From positions 68,259,259-68,323,258 of the forward strand of contig CM077162.1 of NCBI GenBank assembly GCA_039583875.1: 64,000 bases of DNA, read 5' to 3'. This DNA is from Platanthera guangdongensis (Eukaryota; Streptophyta; Magnoliopsida; Asparagales; Orchidaceae). Numbering within the stretch: position 1 is the stretch's first letter; each line of letters opens with the position of its first letter. Position numbers and translations under genes: made by a program. Under the pieces are notes generated by a model that was given only the letters and a program-made list of their open reading frames with translations, was not told the DNA's origin and did not search any database. Shown here one piece after another: positions 1-10,152 of the stretch.

Positions 1-6
1 TCCGTC

Positions 7-777
7 TTGGATCTACATGCTGAGAGATGGTGGAAGTCACTCATGGGCTCCACGTTCCAAGGACGAGTGTATACCGAGATAAGTTGGAGTGAATTCTCGG
101 GTGTTTTCTTGGAGCACTTTATCCCTACATCGGCCCGAGATGAGCTTAAGCAGAGGTTTCTTCTACTAAAAGCAGGGATCAAAGTCGGTTACGGAATACC
201 AGCGGGAATTCCAGCATCTTGCAAGGTTTGCGGATTCTTATGAGTTGGATGACAGAGGTTATGCCAAGCGCTTCGACAAAGGGCTGCGAGATCCCCTAAG
301 GCAGTCCCTTTTGTTTATAGCGAATGGAAGCTTGGTGGAGATCATTGATATGACAAAAAGATTGGTGGCGGACCAGTTGGGATGTAGTAAGAGGCCTGCG
401 GAGGTCGTGATGGAAGTAAGACCAAGCAATAGAAGGAGGCGAGACTTCAGAGGAGGAAGAGGATATCAAAGAGGTGGAGGGCGTGTCCATCGAAACTATA
501 GGGTGGAGCATCCGGTTCCGCAGCCGCCTGTGTTGCCTCCACCACCACAGCCTCAGCAATTTCAACAACCTAAAGGGCGTCGTGGGCTGGTGTGCTTCGA
601 ATGCAACAAGTTGGGCCACATCCTACGTTTCTTGCCTGCAGCTATTTAGGAACATCCCTCCCGCTCTTCCGCCGGCAGCTCCTCGAGGGCGGGGTCACAT
701 ACGTGGTCGGGGATGAGGAACGCAAGGAGGTAACCCCGACCCTGTTAGGGATCAGGTGTACGCGCTTGACATGACAC
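7..777 (+). pseudogene. gag: R1 gag (nucleocapsid/capsid) remnant, 5' truncated
   Basis: This is the structural protein of R1 that would package RNA in cytoplasmic virus-like particles. The first frame carries the retrotransposon gag core (AERWWKSL, then WSEFSGVFLEHFIP and DELKQRFLLLK). Near 175 the reading shifts by one base, and the homologous reading continues as EYQREFQHLARFADSYELDDRGYAKRF before a second core segment rich in RGG/Arg. A zinc-knuckle start, CFECNKLGH, is present near 595-620, but the final cysteine is lost around a small indel, where the frame changes again. The reading VYALDMTQERNPQDVIA runs to about 807, where a candidate intron begins. The N-terminus is outside the window. 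It is confidently a gag and clearly a pseudogene. Confidence 0.85.
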
Positions 778-807
778 AGGAACGGAATCCCCAAGATGTG
801 ATTGCAG

Positions 808-903
808 GTATGATTTAATTAATTAACGTATTTTCATGGTCTAACTTGAAATGATTAAGACTTACTAGACACCTAGCAATAAGTTTTGGTTATTGGTACT
901 TAG
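808..903 (+). other. Candidate intron between R1 gag and protease
   Basis: A 96-bp AT-rich stretch begins with GTATGATTTAATT after ATTGCAG and ends with TTGGTACTTAG before GCACCGTG. It interrupts the reading at the point where chromovirus gag normally runs on into protease (upstream reading ends DVIA; downstream begins with a GTxxxCGKTAYALFDTG-type motif). Its base composition contrasts with the coding flanks, and it has GT and AG ends. After removal one further single-base deletion is still needed to keep frame, so splicing cannot be proved from this copy. An AT-rich insertion is the alternative. Confidence 0.45.
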
Positions 904-1237
904 GCACCGTGAAATTTGCGGGAAGACAGCCTACGCGCTGTTTGATACCGGTGCCTCACACTCCTTTGTGTCCAAGGACTTCATCAAAGATGTGGAGGGT
1001 GTACAGTACTTTACTGGCATAGCCCGACGAGTACGCCTTCCGGATGGCTCGGAGATGATCGCAACAGCCAAGTGCGAGTTGGAGTTATTTATTGATGGAA
1101 AGGTCTTTCATACGCCGGCCACGGTCCTGAGAATGCCAGAGTTCGACATCATTTTGGGCATGGACATGGCTGGACTAGCACTTCGCGAGGATCGACTGCG
1201 CAGGGAAGCGAATCTATTTGAGACATGGAGACTCTGA
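893..1237 (+). pseudogene. R1 aspartic protease
   Basis: This is the retroviral-type aspartic protease that would cut the gag-pol polyprotein. The active-site motif LFDTGASHSFVS is intact near the start, followed by the flap region and the second hydrophobic motif FDIILGMDM near residue 90. The length of about 100 residues is normal for the domain. The frame is closed just after REANLF, and the reverse transcriptase continues in another frame, so a frameshift lies at about 1205-1225. The first in-frame codons sit directly downstream of the candidate 96-bp intron. The family assignment is secure and the gene is inactive as a polyprotein. Confidence 0.85.
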
Positions 1238-2714
1238 CGTCATCTTCCAAGGTATTGGCTTCGCGCCGCGTATGATATTATCTTCTGTTCAGGTTGTAAA
1301 GGCCCATATGAAGGGGGACGAGGTCTTCATGATCTGGTTCGAGTTGAAGGAAGAAGCATTGGAAGTAAAGGATGTACGGGCAGTGCGGGATTTTCCCGAG
1401 GTATTTCCTGAGAAGCTGCCAGGATTGCCCCCGCATAGAGAGGTTGACTTCCAGATTAATCTAATACCAGGTGCCAAGCCTGTATCCAAGGCTCCGTACC
1501 GAATGGCCCCGAAGAAACTCGCAGAGTTTAGAGTTCAATTGCAAGAACTGATGGAGTCAGGGTTCGTTCGCCATAGTTCATCACCCTTGGGAGCCCCTGT
1601 ACTGTTCGTGAAGAAGAAGGATGGAACCCTGCGGTTGTGCATAGATTATCGGTAACTCAATCGGTTGACGGTGCGGAACACTTTTCCACTACCTCGGATC
1701 GACGAGTTGTTCAATCAACTAGTGGGAGCGCATTGGTTTTCCAAACTGAATTTGCGCTCTGGATACTATCAGTTGAGGATTCGAGAAGGGGACATCCAGA
1801 AAACGGCCTTCAGTTCAAGATATGGTTTGTATGAGTTCATGGTAATGCCGTTTGGGCTCACAAATGCCCCTTCGGCCTTCATGAGCCTGATTAACAAGGT
1901 GTTTGAACCTTATTTGGATATCTTCGTTATTGTTTTCATCGACGACATCTTGGTCTACTCAAAGACGGAGGATGTGCATGCTGAGCACCTTACCTTGGTG
2001 TTGAAGAAATTGAAGGAGCACGCCTTGTACGCCATGTTTAGCAAGTGTGAATTCTGGCTTAAGGAGGTTGCTTTCTTGGGGCATGTGATCAGTGGAGCAG
2101 GATTAGCAGTGGACCCAGCAAAGGTGCGAGCCGTGAAAGAGTGGTCGCCCTTGAGGTCGGCGGCCAATGTGAGGAGTTTCCTTGGACTTGTCGGGTACTA
2201 CCGCAAGTTTGTGAAAGGATTTTCAAAGGTTGCTCTTCCTCTTACTTCATTGATGAAGAAAGGTGTGCCATTTGAGTGGACTCCCCAATGTGAAGCGGTG
2301 TTCCAAGAGTTGAAGGATAGGCTTACCTCCACCCCTATCCTTGCACTTCCGTCTGGGAAGAAAGGATTTCAGGTTTACACTGACGCATCGTATCAAGGGA
2401 TGATAGCGGTACTGATGCAGCACGGGCACGTGATCGCATATGCTTCAAGACAGTTAAAGAAACATGAAATTAATTACCCGGTCCACGATTTGGAGTTGGG
2501 AGCAGTGGTGTTCGCCTTGAAGGTCTGGAGGTATTATCTATATGGAGTCCACTGCGAGATCTTTTTCGATCACAAAAACTTGAAGTGTGTCCACACTCAG
2601 AAGGAGTTGAACCTGAGACAACGGCGGTGGTTGGAATTTCTATGCGACTATGAGTTCACCTTGAACTACCACCCCGGGATAGCGAACTCGGTAGCCGATG
2701 CATTGAGTAGAAAA
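1218..2714 (+). pseudogene. R1 reverse transcriptase and RNase H
   Basis: These enzymes would copy the element RNA into DNA and remove the RNA strand. The linker [22 protein letters not shown] is followed by the RT fingers ([21 protein letters not shown]). An in-frame TAA at 1653-1655 replaces the usual Glu codon of the YRELN motif. RT continues in the same frame with [18 protein letters not shown] and the catalytic FIDDILVYS at 1935-1946. RNase H follows, with [25 protein letters not shown] and VADALSRK carrying the D-E-D-D acidic residues, and ends near 2714. Apart from the stop codon the catalytic residues are preserved, suggesting a fairly young copy. Confidence 0.92.
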
Positions 2715-2899
2715 GTGTCAGGCTCTAGCCCAGAGTCTCGGTTGATGAGTATGGAGTTGGCTCGGATGATTGAGGAGATGGACATTAGTTTGGTATTCAA
2801 GGCTCCTTCGGCAGAGTATGCAGAGTATTTGGCAAGCATGAACATAGTTTGTGATATCCGGGACCGGATTCGGGTGGAGCAAGAAATGGATGCGGCCTT

Positions 2900-4295
2900 G
2901 GCCCCGACAATCAAGACAATTGAAGATGGGACCACCGATGAGCACACACTAAAAGACGACCTTGTTTACTTTCGCGGCCGGTTCTATATTCCCAAGGGCG
3001 GCAAAATCCGGGAGGATATCTTGAGAGAGGCACATAGCTCTCAATATTCAGTACACCCGGGTATTGCCGAAATGTACGCCGGCTTACGAAAGACCATGTG
3101 CTGGCCGGGAATGAAGAAGGATGTTTGTTACTATGTTACACATTGTGAAGCTTGTCAAAGGGTGAAAGCCGAATGTAAGAGTCCCGGTAGTTTGTTGCAG
3201 TCGTTGCCCATTCCCGAGTGGAAGTTTGAGGATATCTCCATGGACTTCATCCATGGGCTACCTCGCTCCCGCTCCGGGAATGATTCAGTGTGGGTTATTG
3301 TTGATCGACTGACAAAGGTGGCCCGGTTCATCCCAATGAAGAAGGAAGCGAACGTGGACGTTTTGGTACGCCTCTTTGTGGAGCAATTCGTACGGTATCA
3401 TGGCGTGCCTAAGACAATTATTTCGGATCGGGATGGTCGGTTTACTTCCAAGGAGTGGAAGGCGGTACAGGCATATTTGGGCTCGCTCCTAACCTTTAAT
3501 ACCGCATTTCACCCTCAAACGGACGGGCGGTTTGAGCGGACCATCAGAACATTGGAGGATTTATTGAGGTTATGTGTGCTGGATAGAAGAGAGATGTGGG
3601 AAAGACTCTTGCCCCTAGTGGAATTCTCCTACAATAATAGCCATTAGGCGAGCATCGGCATGGCGCCCCATGAAGCCCTTTACGGAAGAAGGTGCAGGAC
3701 TCCCTTGTCTTGGGTGCAGGATGAAGATCCGAAGGCATTGGGAAATGAATATATAGATGATACTGATACGGCGGTCAGATTGATACGGGATCACATGTTG
3801 GAGGCTCAAAGTCGGCAGACGAAGTACTACAATGCAAAGCACCGGATGGTGGAGTTTCAAGTGGGTGATAAAGTGTTCCTCAAGATTCGACCGATGCATG
3901 AAGTGAAGCGGGTTCGTAGAGTGAAAAAGCTCAGCCCAAGGTATGTTGGGCCTTATACCGTACTGAAAAGGATTGGCCCGTTGGCCCATCGATTGGAATT
4001 ACCGCCCGAGCTGGAGAACCTCCATGACGTGTTACATGCGTCGTCGCTTCGAAAGGCGTTGTTGCGGTCCGATCAATATACCCCCTTTACTGATGGTGCT
4101 GTGGCGTTTGATAGGTATGTACGACTAGAGTCGGTACGGATCGTGGATAACGAGACGAGAATGTTGCGCCGCAAAAGTGTTCCCTTGGTGAAGGTGATAT
4201 GGTCTAATCATGGGAAGGAGGAGTACACATGGGAGCCAATGGATTTGATACAACAACGCTACCCGAAGTTGTTTGCTCAAGGTAATTTTTTTTAA
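2900..4295 (+). pseudogene. R1 integrase with C-terminal chromodomain
   Basis: Integrase inserts the cDNA into chromosomal DNA. The zinc-binding HHCC set is visible (H in REAHSSQ, H in YSVHPG, then CEAC), followed by a DDE core: [18 protein letters not shown] and GRFERTI. An in-frame TAG at 3645-3647 interrupts the NNSH..ASIG segment; reading resumes in the same frame with ALYGRRCRTPLSW. The GPY/F region (SPRYVGPYTVLKRIG) leads into the LHDVLHASSLRK motif and a final chromodomain (PLVKVIWSNHGKEEYTWEP, then RYPKLF). Such chromodomains in the Tekay group are thought to steer integration toward particular chromatin. R1 itself sits inside another chromovirus. Confidence 0.92.
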
Positions 4296-4470
4296 AAGCA
4301 TATTGTATTTTCTGTTATGCTTTTCTCCCCATAGCCTAAGCCTGATTCCGGGGATGAAATCTTTTATTTTATTTATAGGATTTGTAACGTCCCGAATCGC
4401 ACTAGGCCCCTCGTGCATGTTTTTGAGTCAGGAGAGCTGACTAGGGTTTATGAGGAGTACTGACAACAGG

Positions 4471-4475
4471 AAAGC
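4471..4475. repeat. Left target-site duplication of R2
   Basis: aaagc lies directly before R2's 5' LTR; gaagc follows its 3' LTR at 25622-25626. Four of five bases match. Both flanks belong to R1's LTR. Confidence 0.7.
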
Positions 4476-6040
4476 TGTTGGGTATTGTATCCATAATTAC
4501 CTGGATTTGAGGAAGCCACCTGTCAAGCTAAGATGAATTCACAATGTATTTGATGAAATCTTTTAAGTTGTGCTTGCAGTTATTCCACGCTAAGTACACA
4601 CCAATGTCAGGGTGCAGTAGGTCAATATACACGGGTCTGCGCGACGTAATCCCTCGTTGAGCAGATCAGTGTGTTGGCCTACGTGTACTCTCTCTATTGG
4701 AGTGTACTTATTTTCAAGTACAGGGCTGTGATAATGCAAGAGCAGACAAGGAGCAAGGATGGGTCAAAGAGCAGCTCATGGGTGGAAAGACGAAAAATCG
4801 TCTAAGTAATAATCGACGAGAATCACCATGTGATTCTCGCCGATTTGGTGAGAATCACTAGTGATTCTCGCCGAATCGTCGAGAATCACTGGCTGATTCT
4901 CGCCGTCTCTATCCGGCTAAATCAGAGCGTGCAAATCTGTCGCTAAGTCAAAATCGTCGAGAATCACTAGTGATTCTCGCCGAATCGTTGAGAATCACTG
5001 ACTGATTTTCGCCGACTCGTCGAAAATCACCTTTGATTCTCGCCGATTTTGCCTTAGGCGAATTTCTGAAGCTCGCTGGATCGGATCAAATGTTAAGGCG
5101 CTGTTGTGAACCGGTTTTAGGGTTTCTTCTGGTGGGACCCACAACATTCATAAAGGAGTATTCTATTGCATAAATACTCGCGTATTTTTGAACAGTAAAT
5201 AGCGATTTTGAAGAAGAAATTTCAAAAGAAGAAGCCGAGCCGCCGACGTGACCTAGATCGCGAAACCTGTTCCGCCGCCGTCGCCGCTCGTACCAGTTGA
5301 TCGCCGGTTTCTTCCAGATCTCCCGGCGACAGAAGCTCAGCCAAGCACTGTGTCTCACGCGTCTAACCAGAGATCCTTTGTCTCTTGATTCGTTGATCGG
5401 GAAAACCTTCCCCTTCCGAATCGATCGAGACGATCGATCCTAGTGTGATCGTTAGAAGACCTCGCTAGCTTTGCTACGAAAGTTGAATCTCCAAAGTACA
5501 GCAGCAGCACTCCGTTGTCGCTGCCGATCCCGAGAACCAAGCCGCCGCCCTTCTTGCCGCCGCCGGTTTCTGGAGAGATTCTCTCTAAGTGAGATTTAGG
5601 GTTGTGGACTCTTCGTTGACTTCAAGAACACGTCGTCGAACGAAGAGGGACACCTTATTCTCCATAAGTAGTTTGTATTTCTAATACACTCCAATTTCTA
5701 TTTTGTTGTAAAGGAACGTTGGTTCTTATTTGTAAGGGTTGGGTGCAACCCGTGTTGTGGGAGTGGTGACTCCTACGTGTGGAAGGGTTCCTTCCGTTAG
5801 TGCAAGGATTGGATTTCAATACTGTTGGTGATGTGAACGAGTCGTCCCTGGTTGGGAGATAGGTCGAAGGGGGAAAGTGGACGTACCCAAATCGGGGAAC
5901 CACTATAATTTGCTTGTGTCCTTTATGTGCTGTGTTGTTTTGTTTTGTTGTGCAGGTACGACTTTAATTCCGCAAAAACGCTGCAAGACACCTATTCCCC
6001 CCCCCATAGGTGAAGGTAGTTGACACTAAGTGGACTTTCA
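4476..6040 (+). repeat. 5' LTR of R2
   Basis: The 1,565-bp direct repeat of 24052-25621 begins TGTTGGGTATTG and ends GGACTTTCA, right before the primer-binding site. It contains the palindromic GAGAATCAC array near 4.8-5.06 kb, a TATA-like box mutated to CATAAATA at 5169-5176 (intact in the 3' copy), a poly-C tract close to its end, and ACCCCATAGG-type sequence seen near Sirevirus LTR ends. Minus-strand open readings of 60-90 codons inside it also occur in the other LTR and are not genes. Confidence 0.9.
4793..5062 (+). repeat. Palindromic GAGAATCAC/TCGTCGA array in R2 5' LTR
   Basis: About eight half-sites of GATTCTCGCCGA and its complement alternate here, forming nested dyads. The clearest is a perfect palindrome centred on CACTAGTG with GAGAAT arms. 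TCGTCGAG occurs at several junctions. The array lies upstream of the TATA-like box, in the U3 position. The matching 3' LTR array (24365-24625) is better conserved. Confidence 0.85.
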
Positions 6041-6042
6041 AG

Positions 6043-6060
6043 TGGTATCAAAGCCAGGTT
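6043..6060 (+). promoter_or_regulatory. Primer-binding site of R2
   Basis: TGGTATCAAAGCCAGGTT begins two bases after the LTR and differs by one base from the common TGGTATCAGAGC start complementary to the 3' end of initiator tRNA-Met, the usual primer of copia elements. Confidence 0.85.
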
Positions 6061-6120
6061 ACTCAACAAAAAGGTTCACACCTTGAGTAGAATCCTGCCA
6101 CCAGTGTCAAAAGCATGTAG

Positions 6121-6777
6121 CTGGATCATGGGATCTCTCCACTAAGACTTCCCACGTGCACAAAGGAGTATTATCCCGTCTGGAAGATGAGAGTGTCCTA
6201 TCACTTGGAGGCTATCGATCCTCGAGCATCTCTCATCTTGGAAGAGTGTCCATTCATTCCTATGAAGACCTCCGGTTCTAGAAAGGATATCCAAATTCCC
6301 AAGTGTATTACTGAGATGTCGGAGACTGAACTCTCATTATTTAATCTGGACAAGATGATTCGTCAGATCATCATGGATGTCTGGTCTGGACCTTCTCGAT
6401 CTAGATTGGAAAAGTGTGGGACGGCCAACTCTATGTGGGTAACCATCTCAGATCTCATGGAGGGATCAGAAAAAGCAGGGATCTGCTGTCAGCAAGAGGA
6501 TGAAGCCTATGTGGGGGTCCTCGCCTCTGAAGATGAAGGCAAGGATCAATCGGACAGCATCAGGGCTCAGGTGTCCTTGTCAGAGACTGAAGAAGAAATT
6601 GAGGAAAGCAGTTCTGATGAAGCTGACACAACGGTCTCTGGCGATGGTAATAGTAACTCTGAAGAGCATGTAACTTCTTCATCTTGCTCCTTTTCTCTTG
6701 AAGTTCCTGAAGACAGGAGTTGTTACCCTTCAGAAAATCCTGATTCCCTGAAGAGAGCCCTTCAGAAAAGCAACCTA
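6121..6777 (+). pseudogene. gag: R2 gag, N-terminal part, cut by R3
   Basis: This is the N-terminal half of a Sirevirus-type gag. An open frame without its own ATG runs from 6121; the family-like segment EYYPVWKMRVSYHLEAIDPRA precedes the first Met-led reading at 6187. The core then reads ETELSLFNLDKMIRQIIMDVW and ANSMWVTISDLMEGSEKA, as in UBN2-type gag. Most of the capsid domain that should follow is missing, and the frame passes directly into an acidic SETEEEIEESSSDEADT stretch typical of the region before the zinc knuckle. It ends at the R3 insertion; the same frame resumes after R3 at 19553. The internal shortening suggests that R2 was defective before R3 landed. Confidence 0.75.
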
Positions 6778-7159
6778 TGTTAACCGAGAAATCGGCGATC
6801 CTTCCCAAGGTGGCCAGCTTGCTAGTCGCGACCCTTAGATTCTCCCTTTCAATCGCGACAAGTGCCAGCGTAGGCAGACAGTTTTCCCTGTACGATAGGT
6901 CTCCTAGCAACCGCGTGCCCTGCGGGACGGCGGGCTATTCCCATAGCTCACCCTCGCGGGACATGCGGTTAGGTCCACTAATCGTGCAGTGCTTTTCCTT
7001 GCAGGAGTCGGCCAACATCACCACCGGGAGCGACCTTCTAGTAAGCCCAAGGGGGGCAGCGGTCTCCTGCCACCGTCCACCGAGGCCGCCCACCAGGGGC
7101 GGCCACCCTGCTGCCCGAGAGGCGGCGGCCTCCTGCCGCCGTCCGTCGAGGCCGCCCAC

Positions 7160-8110
7160 CCGGGGCGGCCTCTGCCCGCCAGCCGGGCAGACTCCTCCCG
7201 GAGTCAGCCCAGGCCGCCCGCTAGGGGGAGGCCCCGGCATCCGCCGGGCGGACTCCTCCCGGAGTCCGCCCAGGCCGCCCGCTAGGGGGGTGGCCCCGGC
7301 ATCCGCCGGGCGGACTCCACCCGGAGTCCGCCCCGGCCACCCGCTAGGGGCGGCCCCGGCTTCCGCCGGGCGGACTCCTCTCGGAGTCCGCCCCGCCTGC
7401 TAGGGGGTGGCCCCGGCACCTGCCGGGCGGACTCCTCCCGGAGTCCGCCCAGGCCACCCGCTTCCTCCCGGAGCCCAGGCCGCCCGCTAGGGGGCGGCCC
7501 GGCATACTCCTCCCGGAGTCCGCCCAGGCCGCCCGCTAGGGGGCGGCCCCGGCACGGACTCCTCCCGGAGTCCGCCCAGGCCGCCCGCTAGGGGCGGCCA
7601 CGGACTCCTCCCGGAGTCGCGGCCACGGCATCCGTCGGGCGGACACCACCCGGAGTCCGCCCAGGCCGCCCGCTAGGGGGCGGCCCCGACATCCGCCGGG
7701 TGGACTCCACCCGGAGTTTGCCCAGGCCGCCCGCTAGGGGGAGGCCCCAGCATCCGCTGGCCGGACTCCACCCGGAGTCCGCCCAGGCCGCCCGCTAGGG
7801 GGCGGCCTTGGCATCCGCCGGGCGGACTCCTCCCGGAGTCTGCCCATGCCGCACGCTAGGGGGCGGCCCCGGCATCCGCTGGGCGGACTCCACCCGGAGT
7901 CCGCCTAGGCCGCCCGCTAGGGGGCGGCCCTGGCATCCGCCGGGCGGACTCCTCCCGGAGTCCGCCCACGCCGCCCGCTAGGGGGCGGCCCCGGCTTCCG
8001 CCGGGCGGACTCCACCCGGAGTCCGCCCAGGCCACCCGCTAGGGGGCGGCCTCCGGCCTGCCGGGCGGACTCCTCTCGGAGTCCGCACAGGCCGCCCGCA
8101 AGGGGGAGGC
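7160..8110 (+). repeat. 60-bp GC-rich double-hairpin array, R3 5' LTR
   Basis: About 15 copies (by eye) of a roughly 60-bp unit are present. Each contains two dyads: GGCGGACTCC facing GGAGTCCGCC across a 2-4 base loop, and GGCCGCCCGC facing GGGGGCGGCC. Copies vary mainly in the spacer CGGCATCCGC. The array lies upstream of the LTR TATA box. Proline/arginine-rich open readings across it are by-products of the repeat. Confidence 0.92.
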
Positions 8111-8245
8111 CTCCAGTTCTCTCCAGGGACTCCTGCAGCTTGCTTCGCTCAACAATGGCGGACGCAAAGTTCCAGTCCGCGGAGTCCGCGCAAGTCGTCA
8201 TGCTGATGTCACTGGGCCCCGCTTCTTCAAGAACTTCCCTGGGCC

Positions 8246-8253
8246 TATAAATA
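8246..8253 (+). promoter_or_regulatory. TATA box, R3 5' LTR
   Basis: TATAAATA in a GGGCC...CCCCC context has an exact counterpart in the 3' LTR at 18738. Transcription would be expected to start about 30 bases on, near CTCTCATTCAGGG. Confidence 0.75.
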
Positions 8254-8618
8254 CCCCCTGAAGCCTCTCATTCAGGGATCCTGGAGGTGGAGACAAGTCT
8301 TGCCAGCAGCCCCTGCGGACTCCGTTTTCCAGTCCGCGCAGTCCGTCATCACCTTTCCAGCAAGCCCTGCGGACTTAGTTTCCTATCCGTGCAGTCCTCC
8401 ACAGCTCTCCAACAGCTTGCCAGCAGACTTTGTAGACTCAGTTTCTCAGTCCTCCAGCAGCTGGCAGACTCTTTTACTTAGTCTCTGGCAGCTTCTCCTC
8501 TCTGCTTTCTGGCACTTTCTTCTCCTTTAGCCTTCAGCTTCTCCTTGTACCCCTTTAATGATTTTGTTATGAAGGTGTACTTGTAAGCTTGTAATCTCTA
8601 GCTATTAATCAAAGGAAA

Positions 8619-8654
8619 GCCCGTCGCAGGAGTGACATTTAGGCCGCGACGGGC
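8619..8654 (+). terminator. Inverted repeat by the presumed R3 LTR poly(A) region
   Basis: GCCCGTCGC and GCGACGGGC form a 9-bp stem with an 18-base loop, just after a T-rich stretch and GTGTACTTGTAA, a plausible plant poly(A) signal context. The 3' LTR copy (19110-19145) has one mismatch. A role in 3' end formation is inferred. Confidence 0.4.
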
Positions 8655-8767
8655 GAACTGTGTTGTTGCCGCTGCTGGCGGCCCCCTTCTTCTCTCCTCT
8701 GCTCAGCAAGCCTTGCTCCTCTGCTCAGCAAGCCTTTCTCCTCTGCTCAGCAAGCCTTGCTCCTCTG

Positions 8768-8772
8768 CTTAG
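8768..8772. repeat. Left target-site duplication of R4 (cttag)
   Basis: cttag directly precedes R4 and is repeated exactly at 12757-12761; both flanks belong to R3's CTCAGCAAGC repeat. Confidence 0.95.
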
Positions 8773-10152
8773 TGATAACTTCCCAAAAGAAGTTATCTAG
8801 TACGTCATTGTGATTTAATAATCACCGTATTGGGAAACAAATGGATTAAATAAGGAAAAATATGAGTAAATTCATACTTATTTTATTTGTGATTAATATG
8901 TCTAATTTTCCATTGTTTTCTTGCTAGAAATGCTGAAGAAATCGATCCGAAGAAGCAAAGTTGGAATTGTTTTTGGACTGCGCAGGTTGTTGCAACAACC
9001 TGAAAAAGTTATTGCAACAACTGCTGGACGGATTTCGAATTTTAAATTCGAATTTTGCGCCAAAATGAAAACTGAAAAGAGGAAACTTTTGGTAAAGGGA
9101 TGTACGTTTTTAAGAGTATAATCTCATACCATATGGAGAGAATTAATTATCATTAAGGAGGGGATCTTGGAGCCATCATCTTGGAGATTACTTGGAGAAG
9201 AAGAACAAGGGCAAACCGGATATCGGAGAAGGACTGCATAGGGTCGACTTGGAGAGCAATTTCCTGCACTATCTTGAATCCTTTCCATCATGTACTGTAA
9301 GATCTGTCTTATTTTGTGTGTTGCTTCTCTTGCTATGAACTAAATTCTCTAAGTCTTGTGTAAGGAGAGTACTATGTGTGTTTTTATGGTGTATGTTTCT
9401 TGCTTGTTGAGATTTGTTGGATGATTTGTTATCTTGTGAACTTTTGAATCTACTTATGAGATTTTTTTGGCTTTGATCTTCATCTTGTATTGCGTTGTGA
9501 GAATCGAGAGATGAGTGACATAATATATGCTTGAAGGTCAATTCATTGCACCGCAAGAATCGAGAGATGAGTGGTGTAAAAAGTTTAACCAAAGATCTCC
9601 ACTTTTGCGTTGTACTTCGAGATTCGAGAGAGGAGAAGTGCAATCGCTCATTAGTTCACCGTAGTTTAGAGGAGTGGAGGAGACTCCCTCCTTTTGCTAG
9701 CAATTCGATTTTTATGATAATCAATATTCTTCATTCATCCTAAGTTAGAGATAACTAGGAGAATTTAGGACGTTGGAATTTCCGAGATTCGAGAGATGAG
9801 GATTTCTTCTATAAAAATCGTTGCATGATAATTCCTTCAACACTTTCAACTAATATTATTTCTCCACACCATTTAGACGCACATAGTAAATCTGAAATGC
9901 AAGGCTAATTTCTCCAATCGGTAAAAGAATTTCTAAGGATCTCCGTAGTTAAGTTAGATTAAATCTTTATTAAAATTTTTCATTACTCCCAAAAGTATTT
10001 TACTCATCTTGTTTGGATTTAAAGAACGGTGTAGCTAGTACTTGCAAGCATTAGGTTAATCACTTCTCCGAGGGAACGATCTCACTCACACTTTATTGCT
10101 TGTTACGGCACGTGCACTTGCGTTATTATATACATCTATTTCGAGCGTATCA
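8773..10152 (+). repeat. 5' LTR of R4
   Basis: This 1,380-bp repeat matches 11377-12756. It contains four spaced copies of GA(A/T)TCGAGAGA(T/G)GAG between about 9.5 and 9.8 kb. Open readings of 60-124 codons occur in both LTRs in either orientation and look like chance. Confidence 0.95.

Noticed and set aside
1218..4295. An intact autonomous R1
   Set aside because: Two nonsense codons (1653 and 3645) and frame changes near 175, 905 and 1215 rule it out.
5086..5903. Minus-strand readings of 61-90 codons, repeated at 24662-25479
   Set aside because: They lie in both LTRs of R2, have no recognisable domain and overlap the LTR promoter.
6989..8201. Pro/Arg/Gly-rich readings resembling collagen-like proteins, also at 17143-18693
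   Set aside because: Produced by the GC-rich 60-bp hairpin array of R3's LTR.
9269..9743. 124-codon minus and 70-codon plus readings, repeated at 11873-12347
   Set aside because: They lie in both R4 LTRs and overlap each other on opposite strands, with no family resemblance.
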